A program made the position numbers and the translations under genes. This document shows, one piece after another, positions 19,024 through 28,103 of a stretch of DNA of 35,484 bases (position 1 is the first letter of the stretch; each line of letters begins with the position of its first letter). Source of the DNA: Kiritimatiellia bacterium (GTDB lineage Bacteria; Verrucomicrobiota; Kiritimatiellia; RFP12; UBA1067); NCBI GenBank assembly GCA_024405265.1, contig JAKSOZ010000017.1, positions 1 to 35,484 of the forward strand, in the 5' to 3' direction. Below the pieces are notes generated by a model that saw nothing but the letters and a program-made list of their open reading frames with translations, had not been told where the DNA came from and searched no databases.

Positions 19024-19056
19024 ACTATCAATCCATAAACACAAGGAGTAAAAATT

Positions 19057-19308
19057 ATGGCAGGAAAGCTCGCAGATCGCGTTAAAGATATCATCGTTGA
19101 ACAGCTCGGCGTCAACGCCGAACAGGTTACCCCGGAAGCGTCGTTCATCGACGATCTCGGCGCTGACTCGCTCGACTCGGTCGAACTCATCATGGCGTTC
19201 GAAGAAGAGTTCGGCGCGGCCATCCCCGAAGAAGATGCTGAAAAGCTCACCTCGGTCGGTAAGGTCATCGATTACCTCACCTCGAAGGGTTACGGCGACG
19301 CTCAGTAA
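19057..19308 (+). CDS. acpP: Acyl carrier protein
   Basis: 83 residues, acidic. S38 in [10 protein letters not shown] receives the 4'-phosphopantetheine arm that carries growing acyl chains. AAGGAG sits about ten bases before the ATG. It has its own promoter and is followed by a strong terminator, fitting a short abundant transcript. Confidence 0.97.
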   Translation: MAGKLADRVKDIIVEQLGVNAEQVTPEASFIDDLGADSLDSVELIMAFEEEFGAAIPEEDAEKLTSVGKVIDYLTSKGYGDAQ

Positions 19309-19334
19309 TTTGACGCGCTAAATCAAGCGAATCA

Positions 19335-19372
19335 AAGGGAGTGCTCTTAAAAGGGCGCTCCCTTCGCTTTTG
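19335..19372 (+). terminator. Rho-independent terminator after acpP
   Basis: A 14-bp stem, AAGGGAGTGCTCTT (19335-19348) with AAGGGCGCTCCCTT (19351-19364), contains only two G-T type pairs and is followed by CGCTTTTGT. The T-run also supplies the weak -35 (TTGTAT, 19370-19375) of the fusA promoter. Confidence 0.9.
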
Positions 19373-19398
19373 TATTATGCCGCAAAATTTGGTATAAT
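19370..19398 (+). promoter_or_regulatory. fusA promoter (extended -10, close to start codon)
   Basis: TTGTAT (19370-19375) and TATAAT (19393-19398) are 17 bases apart, and TGG at 19390-19392 gives an extended -10. The ATG at 19409 begins ten bases after the -10, so the expected leader is about four bases with no ribosome site. Confidence 0.75.
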
Positions 19399-19408
19399 AC
19401 TCTTACCT

Positions 19409-21481
19409 ATGAGTTCTGATTTATCTAAAGTACGCAACATCGGTATTGTCGCGCACATCGATGCGGGCAAGACCACCACTACCGAACGCATTCTTTTCTA
19501 TACCGGGAAGATTCATAAGCACGGCGACGTGCATGACGGTAACACGACCACCGACTTCATGATTCAGGAACGTGAACGCGGCATTACGATTCAGTCCGCG
19601 GCGATTTCCTGCGAGTGGGATGGTCACGCGATCAACATCATCGATACTCCCGGCCATGTCGACTTCACGATGGAAGTCGAACGCTCCTTGCGCGTTCTCG
19701 ATGGCGCGGTCTGTGTCTTCTGCGCGGTAGGCGGCGTCCAGCCCCAGTCCGAAACCGTCTGGCGTCAGGCCGATCGTTATAATGTCCCGCGTCTCGCGTT
19801 CGTCAACAAGATGGATCGCATGGGCGCCGATTTCGGTCGCGTCGTCGAAGAGCTCCGCGGAAAACTTAAAGCGAACGCATGCCCGATCGAGCTCCCTATC
19901 GGCAAGGAAGAGAATTTTACGGGCGTCATCGATCTCATCAACATGAAGTCGATCGTCTATGATGAAGCGACGGAAGGCAAGAAGTTCACGGTCGGCGAGA
20001 TTCCGGCGGAACTTAAGGACGACGCCGAAATGGCGCGCGTCGAACTCGTCGAAAAGGTCGCGGATCTCGATGAAGGCGTGATGGAAGCTTATCTCGAGAA
20101 CGGAGACCTTACCAAGGACGAGCTTATGGGCGCGATTCGTCGACTCGTCGTCGCGGGCAAGTTCGTTCCCGTTCTTTGCGGCACGAGCCTTCGCGATAAG
20201 GGCGTGCAACCGCTCCTTGACGCCGTTTGCGCGTTCCTTCCTTCCCCCGATGATCGTCCGCCTGTTACCGCTACCGATCTCAAGAGCGAAGCGAAGGTTG
20301 AGCGCAAGCAGAACGACTCCGAGCTCTTGACTTCGCTCGTCTTCAAGATCGCGACCGATCCTTACGTCGGTAAGCTCTTCTTCGTTCGCGTATACGGCGG
20401 CGTCCTCAAAAAGGGCGCGAACGCCTACAACCCGCGCACGAAAAAGCGTGAACGCATCATGAAGATCGTTCGTCTTTTCGCCGACGATCAGATCGAGGTC
20501 GACGAGCTTCACGCGGGTGATATCGGCGCTATCGTTGGCCTCAAGGAAGCGACGACCGGCGATACTCTCTGCGCGGAAATGAAGCCCTGCTACTTGGAAC
20601 GCATCACCGCCCCGCAGCCCGTCATGTTCATGGCGATCGAGCCGAAGAGCTCCGCCGACAAGGACAAGCTCGTCGAGTCGATGAAAGCGCTCGCGGCGGA
20701 AGACCCGACTTGCCAGTTCCGTGAAGACGAAGAGACGGGTCAGACGATTCTCTCCGGCATGGGCGAGCTTCACCTCGAAATCTTGGTCGACCGTCTCAAA
20801 CGCGAATTCAAGTGCGCGGCGAACGTGGGTAAGCCGATGGTCTCGTATGTCGAGACGATCACGACTCCGGCCCTAAAGAACTTCACCTTCGATCGTGAAC
20901 TCGGCGGCAAGCGTCACGCGGTCGAGCTTAAGATCGAGGTTCGGCCCTTGGAGCGCGGCAAAGGTCACCAGGTTTCGCTTTCTCGCGATTTCGTCAACAC
21001 GGTTACCGACAAGCATCTCCAAGAGTGCGTCACTCAGGGTCTCGAAGACGGCATCGCGACGGGCGTTCTCGCGCGTTATCCGATGACCGATCTTTCGGTC
21101 GAGTGTCTTTCCGCGACGATTATCGATCCCGAAGTCTCCGACGAAGTCGCGTTCCGCTCTGCGGCGATGATGGGCTTCAGAGAAGCCGCCGAAGCGGCGA
21201 AGCCCGAATTCCTCGAGCCGATTATGAAGCTTGAAATCACGACTCCGCCCGAATCGGTCGGTGAAGTCTTAGGCGACCTCAACGCTCGTCGCGGCAATGT
21301 TCTTAATATGGAACAGCGCGGCGATATGCAGGTCCTCTCGGCGCGCGTTCCCTTGGCGAAGCTCTTCGGCTATTCGACCGCGATTCGCTCTCTTACTAAG
21401 GGCCGCGCGGGTTATTCGATGGAGCCTGACATGTTTGAACTCGCTCCTCAATCGGTGCGTGAAGAAATCTTATCGAAGTAA
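19409..21481 (+). CDS. fusA: Elongation factor G
   Basis: 690 residues from the ATG at 19409; an earlier start at 19370 would place the coding region over the promoter. EF-G drives ribosome translocation with GTP. G1 [10 protein letters not shown] is at 15-24, switch I R-G-I-T-I near 58-62, D-T-P-G-H and N-K-M-D follow, and the domain IV/V regions are complete (M-E-P-D-M-F near the end). The gene stands apart from the str operon partners (rpsL, rpsG, tuf), so it may be the main copy relocated or a paralogue. pfp follows 15 bases later. Confidence 0.96.
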   Translation: MSSDLSKVRNIGIVAHIDAGKTTTTERILFYTGKIHKHGDVHDGNTTTDFMIQERERGITIQSAAISCEWDGHAINIIDTPGHVDFTMEVERSLRVLDGAVCVFCAVGGVQPQSETVWRQADRYNVPRLAFVNKMDRMGADFGRVVEELRGKLKANACPIELPIGKEENFTGVIDLINMKSIVYDEATEGKKFTVGEIPAELKDDAEMARVELVEKVADLDEGVMEAYLENGDLTKDELMGAIRRLVVAGKFVPVLCGTSLRDKGVQPLLDAVCAFLPSPDDRPPVTATDLKSEAKVERKQNDSELLTSLVFKIATDPYVGKLFFVRVYGGVLKKGANAYNPRTKKRERIMKIVRLFADDQIEVDELHAGDIGAIVGLKEATTGDTLCAEMKPCYLERITAPQPVMFMAIEPKSSADKDKLVESMKALAAEDPTCQFREDEETGQTILSGMGELHLEILVDRLKREFKCAANVGKPMVSYVETITTPALKNFTFDRELGGKRHAVELKIEVRPLERGKGHQVSLSRDFVNTVTDKHLQECVTQGLEDGIATGVLARYPMTDLSVECLSATIIDPEVSDEVAFRSAAMMGFREAAEAAKPEFLEPIMKLEITTPPESVGEVLGDLNARRGNVLNMEQRGDMQVLSARVPLAKLFGYSTAIRSLTKGRAGYSMEPDMFELAPQSVREEILSK

Positions 21482-21496
21482 AAGGAGAGGGTACTT

Positions 21497-22684
21497 ATGG
21501 CGAAGAAGATGAATATGGTCATTGCCCAGTCGGGCGGTCCTTCGATGGTCATTAACGAGTCCTTGGTGGGCGCCGTTCTCGAAGCGCGCAAGTCCGCGAA
21601 AATCGGCAAGATTCTCGGCGCGAAGCACGGCATCCTCGGTATTCTCGGTAACGACTACATCGATCTTAAGAAGGTCAGCCCTAAGAAGCTTATGGCCATT
21701 GCCGAAACTCCTTCGAGCGCGCTTGGATCTTGCCGTAAGAAACCGAACGCCGATGATTGTAAGGCGATCTTCGAAGAGTTCAAGAAGCTCGATGTCGGAT
21801 ACTTCTTCTATATCGGCGGTAACGACTCCGCCGACGCGGCGCGCATCGTCGCCGAAGAAGCCGAGAAGGCGAACTATCCGCTCGTCGTTTACCATATCCC
21901 GAAGACGATCGATAACGACCTTCGCTCGTGCGATCATACTCCCGGCTTCGGCAGCGCGGCACGTTTCGTCGCTTCCGCGATCAAGGGCGATGATCTCGAT
22001 AACCGCGCGCTCGGCGGCGTCAAGATCGACATCATCATGGGTCGCGACGCGGGCTTTTTGACCGCGGCGAGTTGCCTCGCGCGTAACGCCGAGGACGACG
22101 GCCCTCACCTCATTTATCTCCCCGAGGTTCCGTTCACCTTGGAGAAGTTCGAGAAGGATGTCGAATGGGCGATGAAGAAGTACGGTCGCTGCGTCTGCGC
22201 GATTTCCGAGGGTATTCGCGACGAGAAGGGCGAATCGATCGGTGCCAAGTTCGCGGGTGGCGAAAAGGATTCTCACGGTAACGTCCAGATGTCCGGTACG
22301 GGCGCGCTCGGGGATTATCTTGCGAAGCACCTTAAATCGACCGGCAAAGTGACGCGAGTGCGTGCCGATACGTTCGGTTACCTCCAGCGCTCTTTCCCGG
22401 GTGTTGCTTCGAAGGTCGATCAGGCCGAAGCTTTTGCCGCGGGTCAGGCGGCTGTCGTCGCCGCGCTTAAGGGCGAGCTTACGAAGGGCACTATCGCCAT
22501 CGTGCGCGAAGAAGCGAAGAAGTACAAAGTCGCTTTCGCTCCCGTCCCGATTCAGAACGCCGCGAAGTTCACGCGCTCCGTTCCGAAGGAATATATCGCG
22601 AAGAACGGGCGCGACGTCACGCCCAAGTTCGTCGAATATGTGAAGCCGCTCGTGGGCGAGCTTCCGAAGTGCGAAATCTTCTAA
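21497..22684 (+). CDS. Pyrophosphate-dependent 6-phosphofructokinase
   Basis: 395 residues. It phosphorylates fructose 6-phosphate using PPi, a reversible glycolytic step typical of many anaerobes. G-G-N-D at 107-110 (ATP enzymes read G-G-D-G) and P-K-T-I-D-N-D at 135-141 (Lys where ATP enzymes have Gly) mark PPi use. M-G-R-D-A-G-F at 181-187 binds substrate. AAAGGAGAGGG precedes the ATG. It is cotranscribed with fusA to judge by the 15-base gap. Confidence 0.92.
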   Translation: MAKKMNMVIAQSGGPSMVINESLVGAVLEARKSAKIGKILGAKHGILGILGNDYIDLKKVSPKKLMAIAETPSSALGSCRKKPNADDCKAIFEEFKKLDVGYFFYIGGNDSADAARIVAEEAEKANYPLVVYHIPKTIDNDLRSCDHTPGFGSAARFVASAIKGDDLDNRALGGVKIDIIMGRDAGFLTAASCLARNAEDDGPHLIYLPEVPFTLEKFEKDVEWAMKKYGRCVCAISEGIRDEKGESIGAKFAGGEKDSHGNVQMSGTGALGDYLAKHLKSTGKVTRVRADTFGYLQRSFPGVASKVDQAEAFAAGQAAVVAALKGELTKGTIAIVREEAKKYKVAFAPVPIQNAAKFTRSVPKEYIAKNGRDVTPKFVEYVKPLVGELPKCEIF

Positions 22685-22697
22685 AAGGAAGAAAAGA

Positions 22698-23783
22698 ATG
22701 ATCGATTTCACCGAGAGCCAAAAGAAGACGATCGCGAATGCCTTAACCGCGCTTTCGCTTACGACCGTTTTCGCTTTCGTCGCTTTGATCGCGTATGGAG
22801 TTTTGAAACTCTTTTCGATCGCCTCGACCGCTTTGATCCCGGTGATAATCGGATTCTTCCTCGCGCTCTTCTTCAAGCCCTACTACGAGCTCTGGGTGAA
22901 GCTCGTCAAGAACCCGACGCTGGCCCTCATAATCATGCTCGCGTCGGTGTTCGTCCCGATTACGCTCATTATCTGGTACGCGGGCGCGGTCATAATCGAT
23001 CAGATCATCAACCTCATTCATCAAGGCCCGCAGCTTTTCGCTCAAGTCATCGCTTGGTTCAAGGTGACGTTTCCGCGTCTTAACGACCTCTTGGTCGAAT
23101 CTGGCTATAGTTACGATACTTTAGGCGATATCTTCTCGCAATATGGCGGGACGGCGCTTAAAGCGGGGACGAGTGCATTGAGGGCGCTTTCGGGCATCGC
23201 GTCTGTATTGGTCGCCTTGCTCTTCTTCGTCATCTTCACGATGTCGATGCCGCGTCAGGGAAGCGAAATCGCGAATGAACTTACTTTCATTAAGGACGAT
23301 ACTCGCAAGTTCATCGGAGAACAGCTTGATGTATTCGTTGATATCCTAGTTTCGTTCTTCCAGCGTCAGACGGTAATCTGCCTTATCGAGGGGTTGATGT
23401 ACGGAACCGGTTTCGCGCTCGTCGGGCTTCCCTACGGCTTTCTTATCGGCTTCGCGCTCGGAGTTCTTAACCTCATTCCGTTTTGCGGCACGATAATCTG
23501 CCTTCCGGTCGCGCTCCCGATCGCCTATTTCGCGCACGGCGGTTCGCTTACTCGCCTTATTCTCGTTCTTTCGGTTTGGCTTATGGGCCAATTCCTTGAC
23601 GGTTATTTTATCACGCCGAAGATTCAAGGCAACAAGACGGGGCTCGGCTACGCGGGCGTGATCTTCTCGTTCTTCTTCTGGGCGACGATACTGGGACCGC
23701 TTTTAGGGATGCTCCTCGCGATTCCGCTATCGGCGTTTTGCGTTATTCTTTATCGTGCGGTTAAAGCGAAATACTTGAAGTGA
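22698..23783 (+). CDS. AI-2E/PerM family membrane transporter
   Basis: 361 residues with about eight hydrophobic segments: two near 17-55, one near 73-95, and a cluster from about 165 to 355, separated by the usual amphipathic soluble stretch (100-165). P-F-C-G-T-I near 262 and G-Q-F-L-D-G-Y-F-I-T-P-K-I-Q-G are characteristic of the family. Members export small molecules or act as Na+/H+ antiporters; the substrate cannot be read. AAAAGGAAG precedes the ATG, and the stop overlaps the next start (TGATG). Confidence 0.88.
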   Translation: MIDFTESQKKTIANALTALSLTTVFAFVALIAYGVLKLFSIASTALIPVIIGFFLALFFKPYYELWVKLVKNPTLALIIMLASVFVPITLIIWYAGAVIIDQIINLIHQGPQLFAQVIAWFKVTFPRLNDLLVESGYSYDTLGDIFSQYGGTALKAGTSALRALSGIASVLVALLFFVIFTMSMPRQGSEIANELTFIKDDTRKFIGEQLDVFVDILVSFFQRQTVICLIEGLMYGTGFALVGLPYGFLIGFALGVLNLIPFCGTIICLPVALPIAYFAHGGSLTRLILVLSVWLMGQFLDGYFITPKIQGNKTGLGYAGVIFSFFFWATILGPLLGMLLAIPLSAFCVILYRAVKAKYLK

Positions 23784-25198
23784 TGAGACTTAAGTTCTAT
23801 TCGTTTCTCGTCAGCGTGTTTTTCGCGCTTGATGTTTTCGCGTCGGAAAAGCCCAATGTGATCTTCCTTCTGTGCGATGATCTCGGCTACGGGGACGTCG
23901 GTTACGCTTTTCAGAACAATCGCGCGGCTACGGGCAAGATCGCGATTTCGACTCCGGTAATCGACTCGCTTGCGACCGGCGGAACGATTCTTACCGATCA
24001 CTATTGCGCATCTCCGGTCTGTGCGCCCTCGCGCGCTTCGATCATTACCGGCAAGCTTACCGGAGATTGCTCCTTGCAGCATAACCAATTCGATAAGCCC
24101 ATTACCGAGACGACGACGATTGCTTCCGTCATGAAAGACGCGGGCTACGAGACGTACGCCGTCGGCAAGTGGGGTATCGGCGGCGGGGGCGAATCCGGAT
24201 ATCCCGTTCTCGCGCATCCTCTTGATCGAGGCTTCGATCACTACTACGGCTTTATGGATCATCGCGCAGGTCATACGTATTACCACTGGGATGGTTACTG
24301 GGGCCGCGCCTACATGGGCGTTTGGGAAGATCGAGAGAAGGCGACGGAAACGGCGGCAGGACGATACTCGACTGACGTTTTCATCGCTCGCGCGAAGAAG
24401 TACATCGAGTCTCAGCTCGAGGATATGGAGCGAAAGGATAATCCTTTTTTCATGTATCTCGCGATCAATACGATTCACGGTTCCGGACGTAATGACACGT
24501 CTTTGAGAAATACGAGTTCGCTTCATGTTCCGGGTGGAAAGTATGTCCGATCCACGGATGAGAACGGTAAGGTGATCTGGCCGATTCCTGAAGAGCCTAT
24601 AGATAATCGCAATACCTATATCAACCCCGAGTATCGTTCGTTTGAAGATCCGATGGCCCAGCGCTACGCTACCGGGATCACTCGCCTTGATGAGGCGCTC
24701 GGTGACCTCGTCGACTTCTTGAAGGCGAAGGGGATATTCGAGAATACGATCATCATCTTCACTTCCGATAATGGACCTGCCGCGGAATACGGCGCTCATC
24801 CGAATAAGTTCGGCTCCAACGGACCTTTCTCCGGCTATAAACGCGACGTCTTCGAAGGTGGTATGCGTGTCCCCGCTTTCATCAGCTGGCCCGCGAATCC
24901 CGCTGCCTGCGCCAAGACCGTTTGCGAGCCTTCGATTTCCGCTGATTGGCTAAAAGCTCTCGCTAAGCTCGGCGAAGATCCGACGTACGTTCCTATTCCC
25001 AAGTCCGGAAGAATCGAAACGATCTATAATTCCCCTTGCGGTAGCGAACTCAGTCGCGTCAAAAACGGTTGCGCCGGCTATCAGCAGTGGATGAAGCGCG
25101 AGGGCGATATCGTGACTCTTCAGGCCGGTGGTCGAGATAAGCCGCTTCAGCGCTATAACGTAAGGCTCGATCCTCATCAGGACAATCCGCTTAAATGA
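23783..25198 (+). CDS. Secreted S1-family sulfatase (Cys type)
   Basis: 471 residues from the ATG; a GTG three bases earlier is possible. A signal peptide covers about 1-20 (cut after F-A). K-P-N-V-I-F-L-L-C-D-D-L-G-Y-G-D carries the metal-binding Asp pair at 32-33. C80 in C-A-P-S-R-A would be turned into formylglycine by a maturase not found here. T-S-D-N-G-P supplies further metal ligands. Sulfatases of this kind remove sulfate from glycans. After about residue 395 the sequence departs from the usual C-terminal subdomain. It lies in a tightly overlapping operon; substrate unknown. Confidence 0.9.
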   Translation: MRLKFYSFLVSVFFALDVFASEKPNVIFLLCDDLGYGDVGYAFQNNRAATGKIAISTPVIDSLATGGTILTDHYCASPVCAPSRASIITGKLTGDCSLQHNQFDKPITETTTIASVMKDAGYETYAVGKWGIGGGGESGYPVLAHPLDRGFDHYYGFMDHRAGHTYYHWDGYWGRAYMGVWEDREKATETAAGRYSTDVFIARAKKYIESQLEDMERKDNPFFMYLAINTIHGSGRNDTSLRNTSSLHVPGGKYVRSTDENGKVIWPIPEEPIDNRNTYINPEYRSFEDPMAQRYATGITRLDEALGDLVDFLKAKGIFENTIIIFTSDNGPAAEYGAHPNKFGSNGPFSGYKRDVFEGGMRVPAFISWPANPAACAKTVCEPSISADWLKALAKLGEDPTYVPIPKSGRIETIYNSPCGSELSRVKNGCAGYQQWMKREGDIVTLQAGGRDKPLQRYNVRLDPHQDNPLK

Positions 25199-25866
25199 GA
25201 AACGAGCTCGACTTCGCGGCGATTAGAAAGCTACTCACGGAGGGGAATAAGGTTCTGCTCCTGGTACGCCACGCCGAGCGCACGAAAATCGACAATAACG
25301 ATCCGACTTTCGGAGAGGGGCTTCCGATCACCGAAAACGGCGTTAAGATGAGCGTCGACTTCGGCGCCGCGCTTAAAGGGGCGTGTGAAGAAGTAGAATT
25401 CCGTTCAAGTCCTTTAAGACGTACGCGTATGACGGCCGAAGCGATTGCCGAGGGTATGTCGATTGCGAAGCCTGAGATCGTCGAGGACGATTTGATCGGA
25501 AACGGCTCGGCTTTTTTCGCCGATCGTTATGAGGTTTTCGAGTTGTTCCGCGATCATCGTTTCTTCGAACACATGTTCGAATATCTCTCCGGCAAGCCTC
25601 AGCGCGGTTTCGCACCGCTTGAGACCGCGGCGGAGGCATACGAAAAGTACGTGATGAGCCTGTTCAAGTCGCGCCTTGGAATTTACGCGACTCATGACGT
25701 TTTCGTTGCGGCGTTCCTTACGGGGAAGAAGTCGTATGATTTCGACATCGAAACTTGGCCGCGATTCCTCGACGCGGCGGCTATCATAATCGCTCCCGAT
25801 GGGGAAAGAAGTTATGCGCTTTTGCGATCGGGGCTTTCGAACGATATCATGGGAGTCGGTAAATGA
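25195..25866 (+). CDS. Histidine phosphatase superfamily protein
   Basis: 223 residues. The phosphohistidine motif is R25-H26-A-E-R in L-L-V-R-H-A-E-R; S-S-P-L-R-R-T-R-M-T-A is the second arginine site near 91-101, and a later His in A-T-H-D-V fits the catalytic pocket. It probably hydrolyses a small phosphoester; it is not close enough to cofactor-dependent phosphoglycerate mutase to call it that. No signal peptide. It overlaps its neighbours by 4 bases at both ends. Confidence 0.8.
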   Translation: MRNELDFAAIRKLLTEGNKVLLLVRHAERTKIDNNDPTFGEGLPITENGVKMSVDFGAALKGACEEVEFRSSPLRRTRMTAEAIAEGMSIAKPEIVEDDLIGNGSAFFADRYEVFELFRDHRFFEHMFEYLSGKPQRGFAPLETAAEAYEKYVMSLFKSRLGIYATHDVFVAAFLTGKKSYDFDIETWPRFLDAAAIIIAPDGERSYALLRSGLSNDIMGVGK

Positions 25867-26585
25867 AGAAAGTGCTGTCGCTTTTAGCGTTCTTACTCTC
25901 CGCGCTCGTTTTTGCCGAGATGCCGAAGGGCTTTATCGACGATTACGAGAAAGCTCTTGAGTTGGCTAAGGCGGAGCACAAACTCGTTTTCGCCGACTTT
26001 ACCGGCAGCGATTGGTGTTTTTGGTGTCAGCGTCTTGATAGCGAGATTCTCTCTCAGGAGGACTTCCTGAAAGCCGCGACCAACAAGTTCGTTCTTCTCA
26101 TGATCGATTCTCCTCGCGATAAATCGATCTTGAGCGAGAAGGCGAAAGCGCAGAATCGTCCGCTTGCTCGTCGCTATAAGGTTTCACAATACCCGACCGT
26201 ACTCTTGCTGGATGAAGAAGGTAAGATCGTCGGAGAGACCGGTTTCGTCGGCGGGGGAGTTGAGAATTACCTGAAAGTTCTCGATGAGAAGGTCGCGGCG
26301 ATTCCGCATTTTCTGGAGTGGGTAAAGCCTTACGATAAACGCCTCTCCGAGTTCTACCGTCGAATGAATGACGGAATGAAAGAAGCCACGAAACTCGGTT
26401 CTTCGGCGGACGAAGGGCGTAGGCTTTTGGAGTATGCCGAGGAGCTTACGAAGATAATCGCCGAAGAGCGCGCGAAAGAAGTTCCGGAGTCGATCGCCGC
26501 GGTTCGCTCGAGCCGAATTAAGGCGAGCGAAGAAAGCGCGAGGAGTATGCGCGAGTTCGCGATCAAGAAAATCGGAAAGCGATGA
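25863..26585 (+). CDS. Exported thioredoxin-fold protein
   Basis: 240 residues. A signal peptide covers residues 1-18. The thioredoxin-like domain spans about 25-145 with W-C-F-W-C at 51-55 (C52 and C55) and the cis-proline in Y-P-T-V-L-L. The G-S-D-W-C-x-W-C form resembles DsbD-gamma/DUF255-like periplasmic proteins. Residues 155-240 are a charged helical tail. It probably acts in thiol redox in the periplasm; partner unknown. It overlaps the phosphatase and permease genes by 4 bases each. Confidence 0.82.
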   Translation: MKKVLSLLAFLLSALVFAEMPKGFIDDYEKALELAKAEHKLVFADFTGSDWCFWCQRLDSEILSQEDFLKAATNKFVLLMIDSPRDKSILSEKAKAQNRPLARRYKVSQYPTVLLLDEEGKIVGETGFVGGGVENYLKVLDEKVAAIPHFLEWVKPYDKRLSEFYRRMNDGMKEATKLGSSADEGRRLLEYAEELTKIIAEERAKEVPESIAAVRSSRIKASEESARSMREFAIKKIGKR

Positions 26586-27346
26586 TCGATTTGAAGAAAC
26601 ATCAATTCCTCTTCGAGGAACTCGTGAAGCGCGACTTCAAGAAGAAGTACAAACGCACCGTTCTCGGTATGGGATGGAGCGTTTTATCTCCGCTTTTGAT
26701 GCTCCTCGTGATGAAGCTCGTTTTCGGCGGGCTCTTCGCGAAGGACATTCCTCACTACACAACCTATCTTTTCTGCGGGCTTCTGATGTTTCAGTTCTTC
26801 TCCGAGTCGAGCGCGCTCGGCATGCGCTCGCTTATGGAGAACGCGGCGATCTTCTCGAAGATCAACGTTCCGAAATACCTCTTTCTCTTGGCGAAGAACG
26901 TTCAAGTCCTGATTAACTTCGCGTTGATCCTGGCGGTCTTCTTCGTATTCGCTTTAATCGATGGAATCGAATTCTCGTGGCGGTTGTTGCTCCTCCCTTA
27001 TCCTATCGTGACGCTTCTCGCGTTCAACATCGGAATCGGCTTCATTCTTTCTGCGCTCTTTATCTTCTTCAAAGATATCGATTACCTTTGGTCGGTCGCG
27101 CTTCAACTTATGATGTACGGTTCGGCGATCTTTTACCGAGTCGATGCGCTTTCGCCTTCGCTTCAGACTCTCTTCGCATACAACCCGATTTATCGTCATA
27201 TTGCTTATGTGCGCGAGCTGGTGATTGCAGGCTCGATTCCTTCTCCGAGCGCTCATCTGATTTTAGCTCTGATCGCGGCGACTACGTTCGCTCTCGGCGC
27301 GCTCGTCTATAAGCGAACCAATACGAAATTCTTGTATTATGTCTGA
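26582..27346 (+). CDS. ABC-2 type polysaccharide exporter permease (Wzm/TagG-like)
   Basis: 254 residues with six predicted membrane helices. The N-terminal amphipathic region F-E-E-L-V-K-R-D-F-K-K-K-Y-K-R-T-V-L-G and the L-G-x-x-W-x-x-x-x-P-L segment are typical of Wzm/TagG/RfbD permeases that export O-antigen or teichoic-type polymers. It works with the ATPase gene that overlaps it by 8 bases. No glycosyltransferases are nearby, so the exported polymer is unknown. Confidence 0.88.
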   Translation: MIDLKKHQFLFEELVKRDFKKKYKRTVLGMGWSVLSPLLMLLVMKLVFGGLFAKDIPHYTTYLFCGLLMFQFFSESSALGMRSLMENAAIFSKINVPKYLFLLAKNVQVLINFALILAVFFVFALIDGIEFSWRLLLLPYPIVTLLAFNIGIGFILSALFIFFKDIDYLWSVALQLMMYGSAIFYRVDALSPSLQTLFAYNPIYRHIAYVRELVIAGSIPSPSAHLILALIAATTFALGALVYKRTNTKFLYYV

Positions 27347-28103
27347 TAACCGAAAAGCGATGCTCAAGTGTGAAGGGGTCTCGGTCGGCTATCAGACCGG
27401 CGACTTCAAGTCGATTGGACTTAAAGAGTGGGCGGTTCGTCGGATTAAGGGGAATTATCGTGTCGAGAAATTCTGGGCCGATCGGGATATCTCTTTCGTT
27501 CTTAACGAGGGCGATATGCTCGGCATTATCGGAACTAACGGCGCCGGTAAGTCGACGTTACTTAAGGCGATCTCCGGCGTAATGGTTCCTAGCGAGGGTA
27601 AGATCATGCGCCGCGGGAAAATCGCCGCGCTGTTGGAGCTCGCTTCGGGTTTCGATTCTCAGCTGACGGTGAAAGAGAATACGTATCTTCGCGGCGCTTT
27701 ACTGGGGTATACCCGTAAGTTCATGGACGACACATATAAGCGGATCATCGACTTCGCCGAGCTCGAAGAATTCGAAGATCGTCCTTTCGCGCAACTTTCG
27801 AGCGGCATGAAGTCGCGCCTTGCATTTTCGATCGCTTCTTTGGTTCAGCCTGAGATATTGATCCTCGATGAAGTTCTGTCCGTCGGAGACGGCGCGTTTC
27901 GCGCGAAGAGCGAAGCGAAGATGAAAGAGATCATCAAAGGCGGCGCGACCACGATTTTGGTCTCGCACTCGATCCATCAAATCCGTTCGCTCTGCAATAA
28001 GATACTCTGGCTCGATCACGGTCGTCAGATATTGTTTACCGATGACGTTAAGTGCGCGTGTGATCGTTATGAGCGTTTTCTCGCGGGCGAGGAGACGATA
28101 TGA
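27339..28103 (+). CDS. ABC polysaccharide exporter ATPase (Wzt/TagH-like)
   Basis: 254 residues. Walker A G-T-N-G-A-G-K-S-T is at 65-73, the signature L-S-S-G-M at 153-157, Walker B I-L-I-L-D-E at 173-178 and the switch H210. The G-F-D-x-x-L-T-V-x-E-N block and the S-V-G-D after Walker B are typical of Wzt/TagH ATPases. It lacks the C-terminal carbohydrate-binding domain of long Wzt proteins, so export is probably not coupled to a terminal cap. It overlaps the next gene by 4 bases. Confidence 0.9.
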   Translation: MSDNRKAMLKCEGVSVGYQTGDFKSIGLKEWAVRRIKGNYRVEKFWADRDISFVLNEGDMLGIIGTNGAGKSTLLKAISGVMVPSEGKIMRRGKIAALLELASGFDSQLTVKENTYLRGALLGYTRKFMDDTYKRIIDFAELEEFEDRPFAQLSSGMKSRLAFSIASLVQPEILILDEVLSVGDGAFRAKSEAKMKEIIKGGATTILVSHSIHQIRSLCNKILWLDHGRQILFTDDVKCACDRYERFLAGEETI

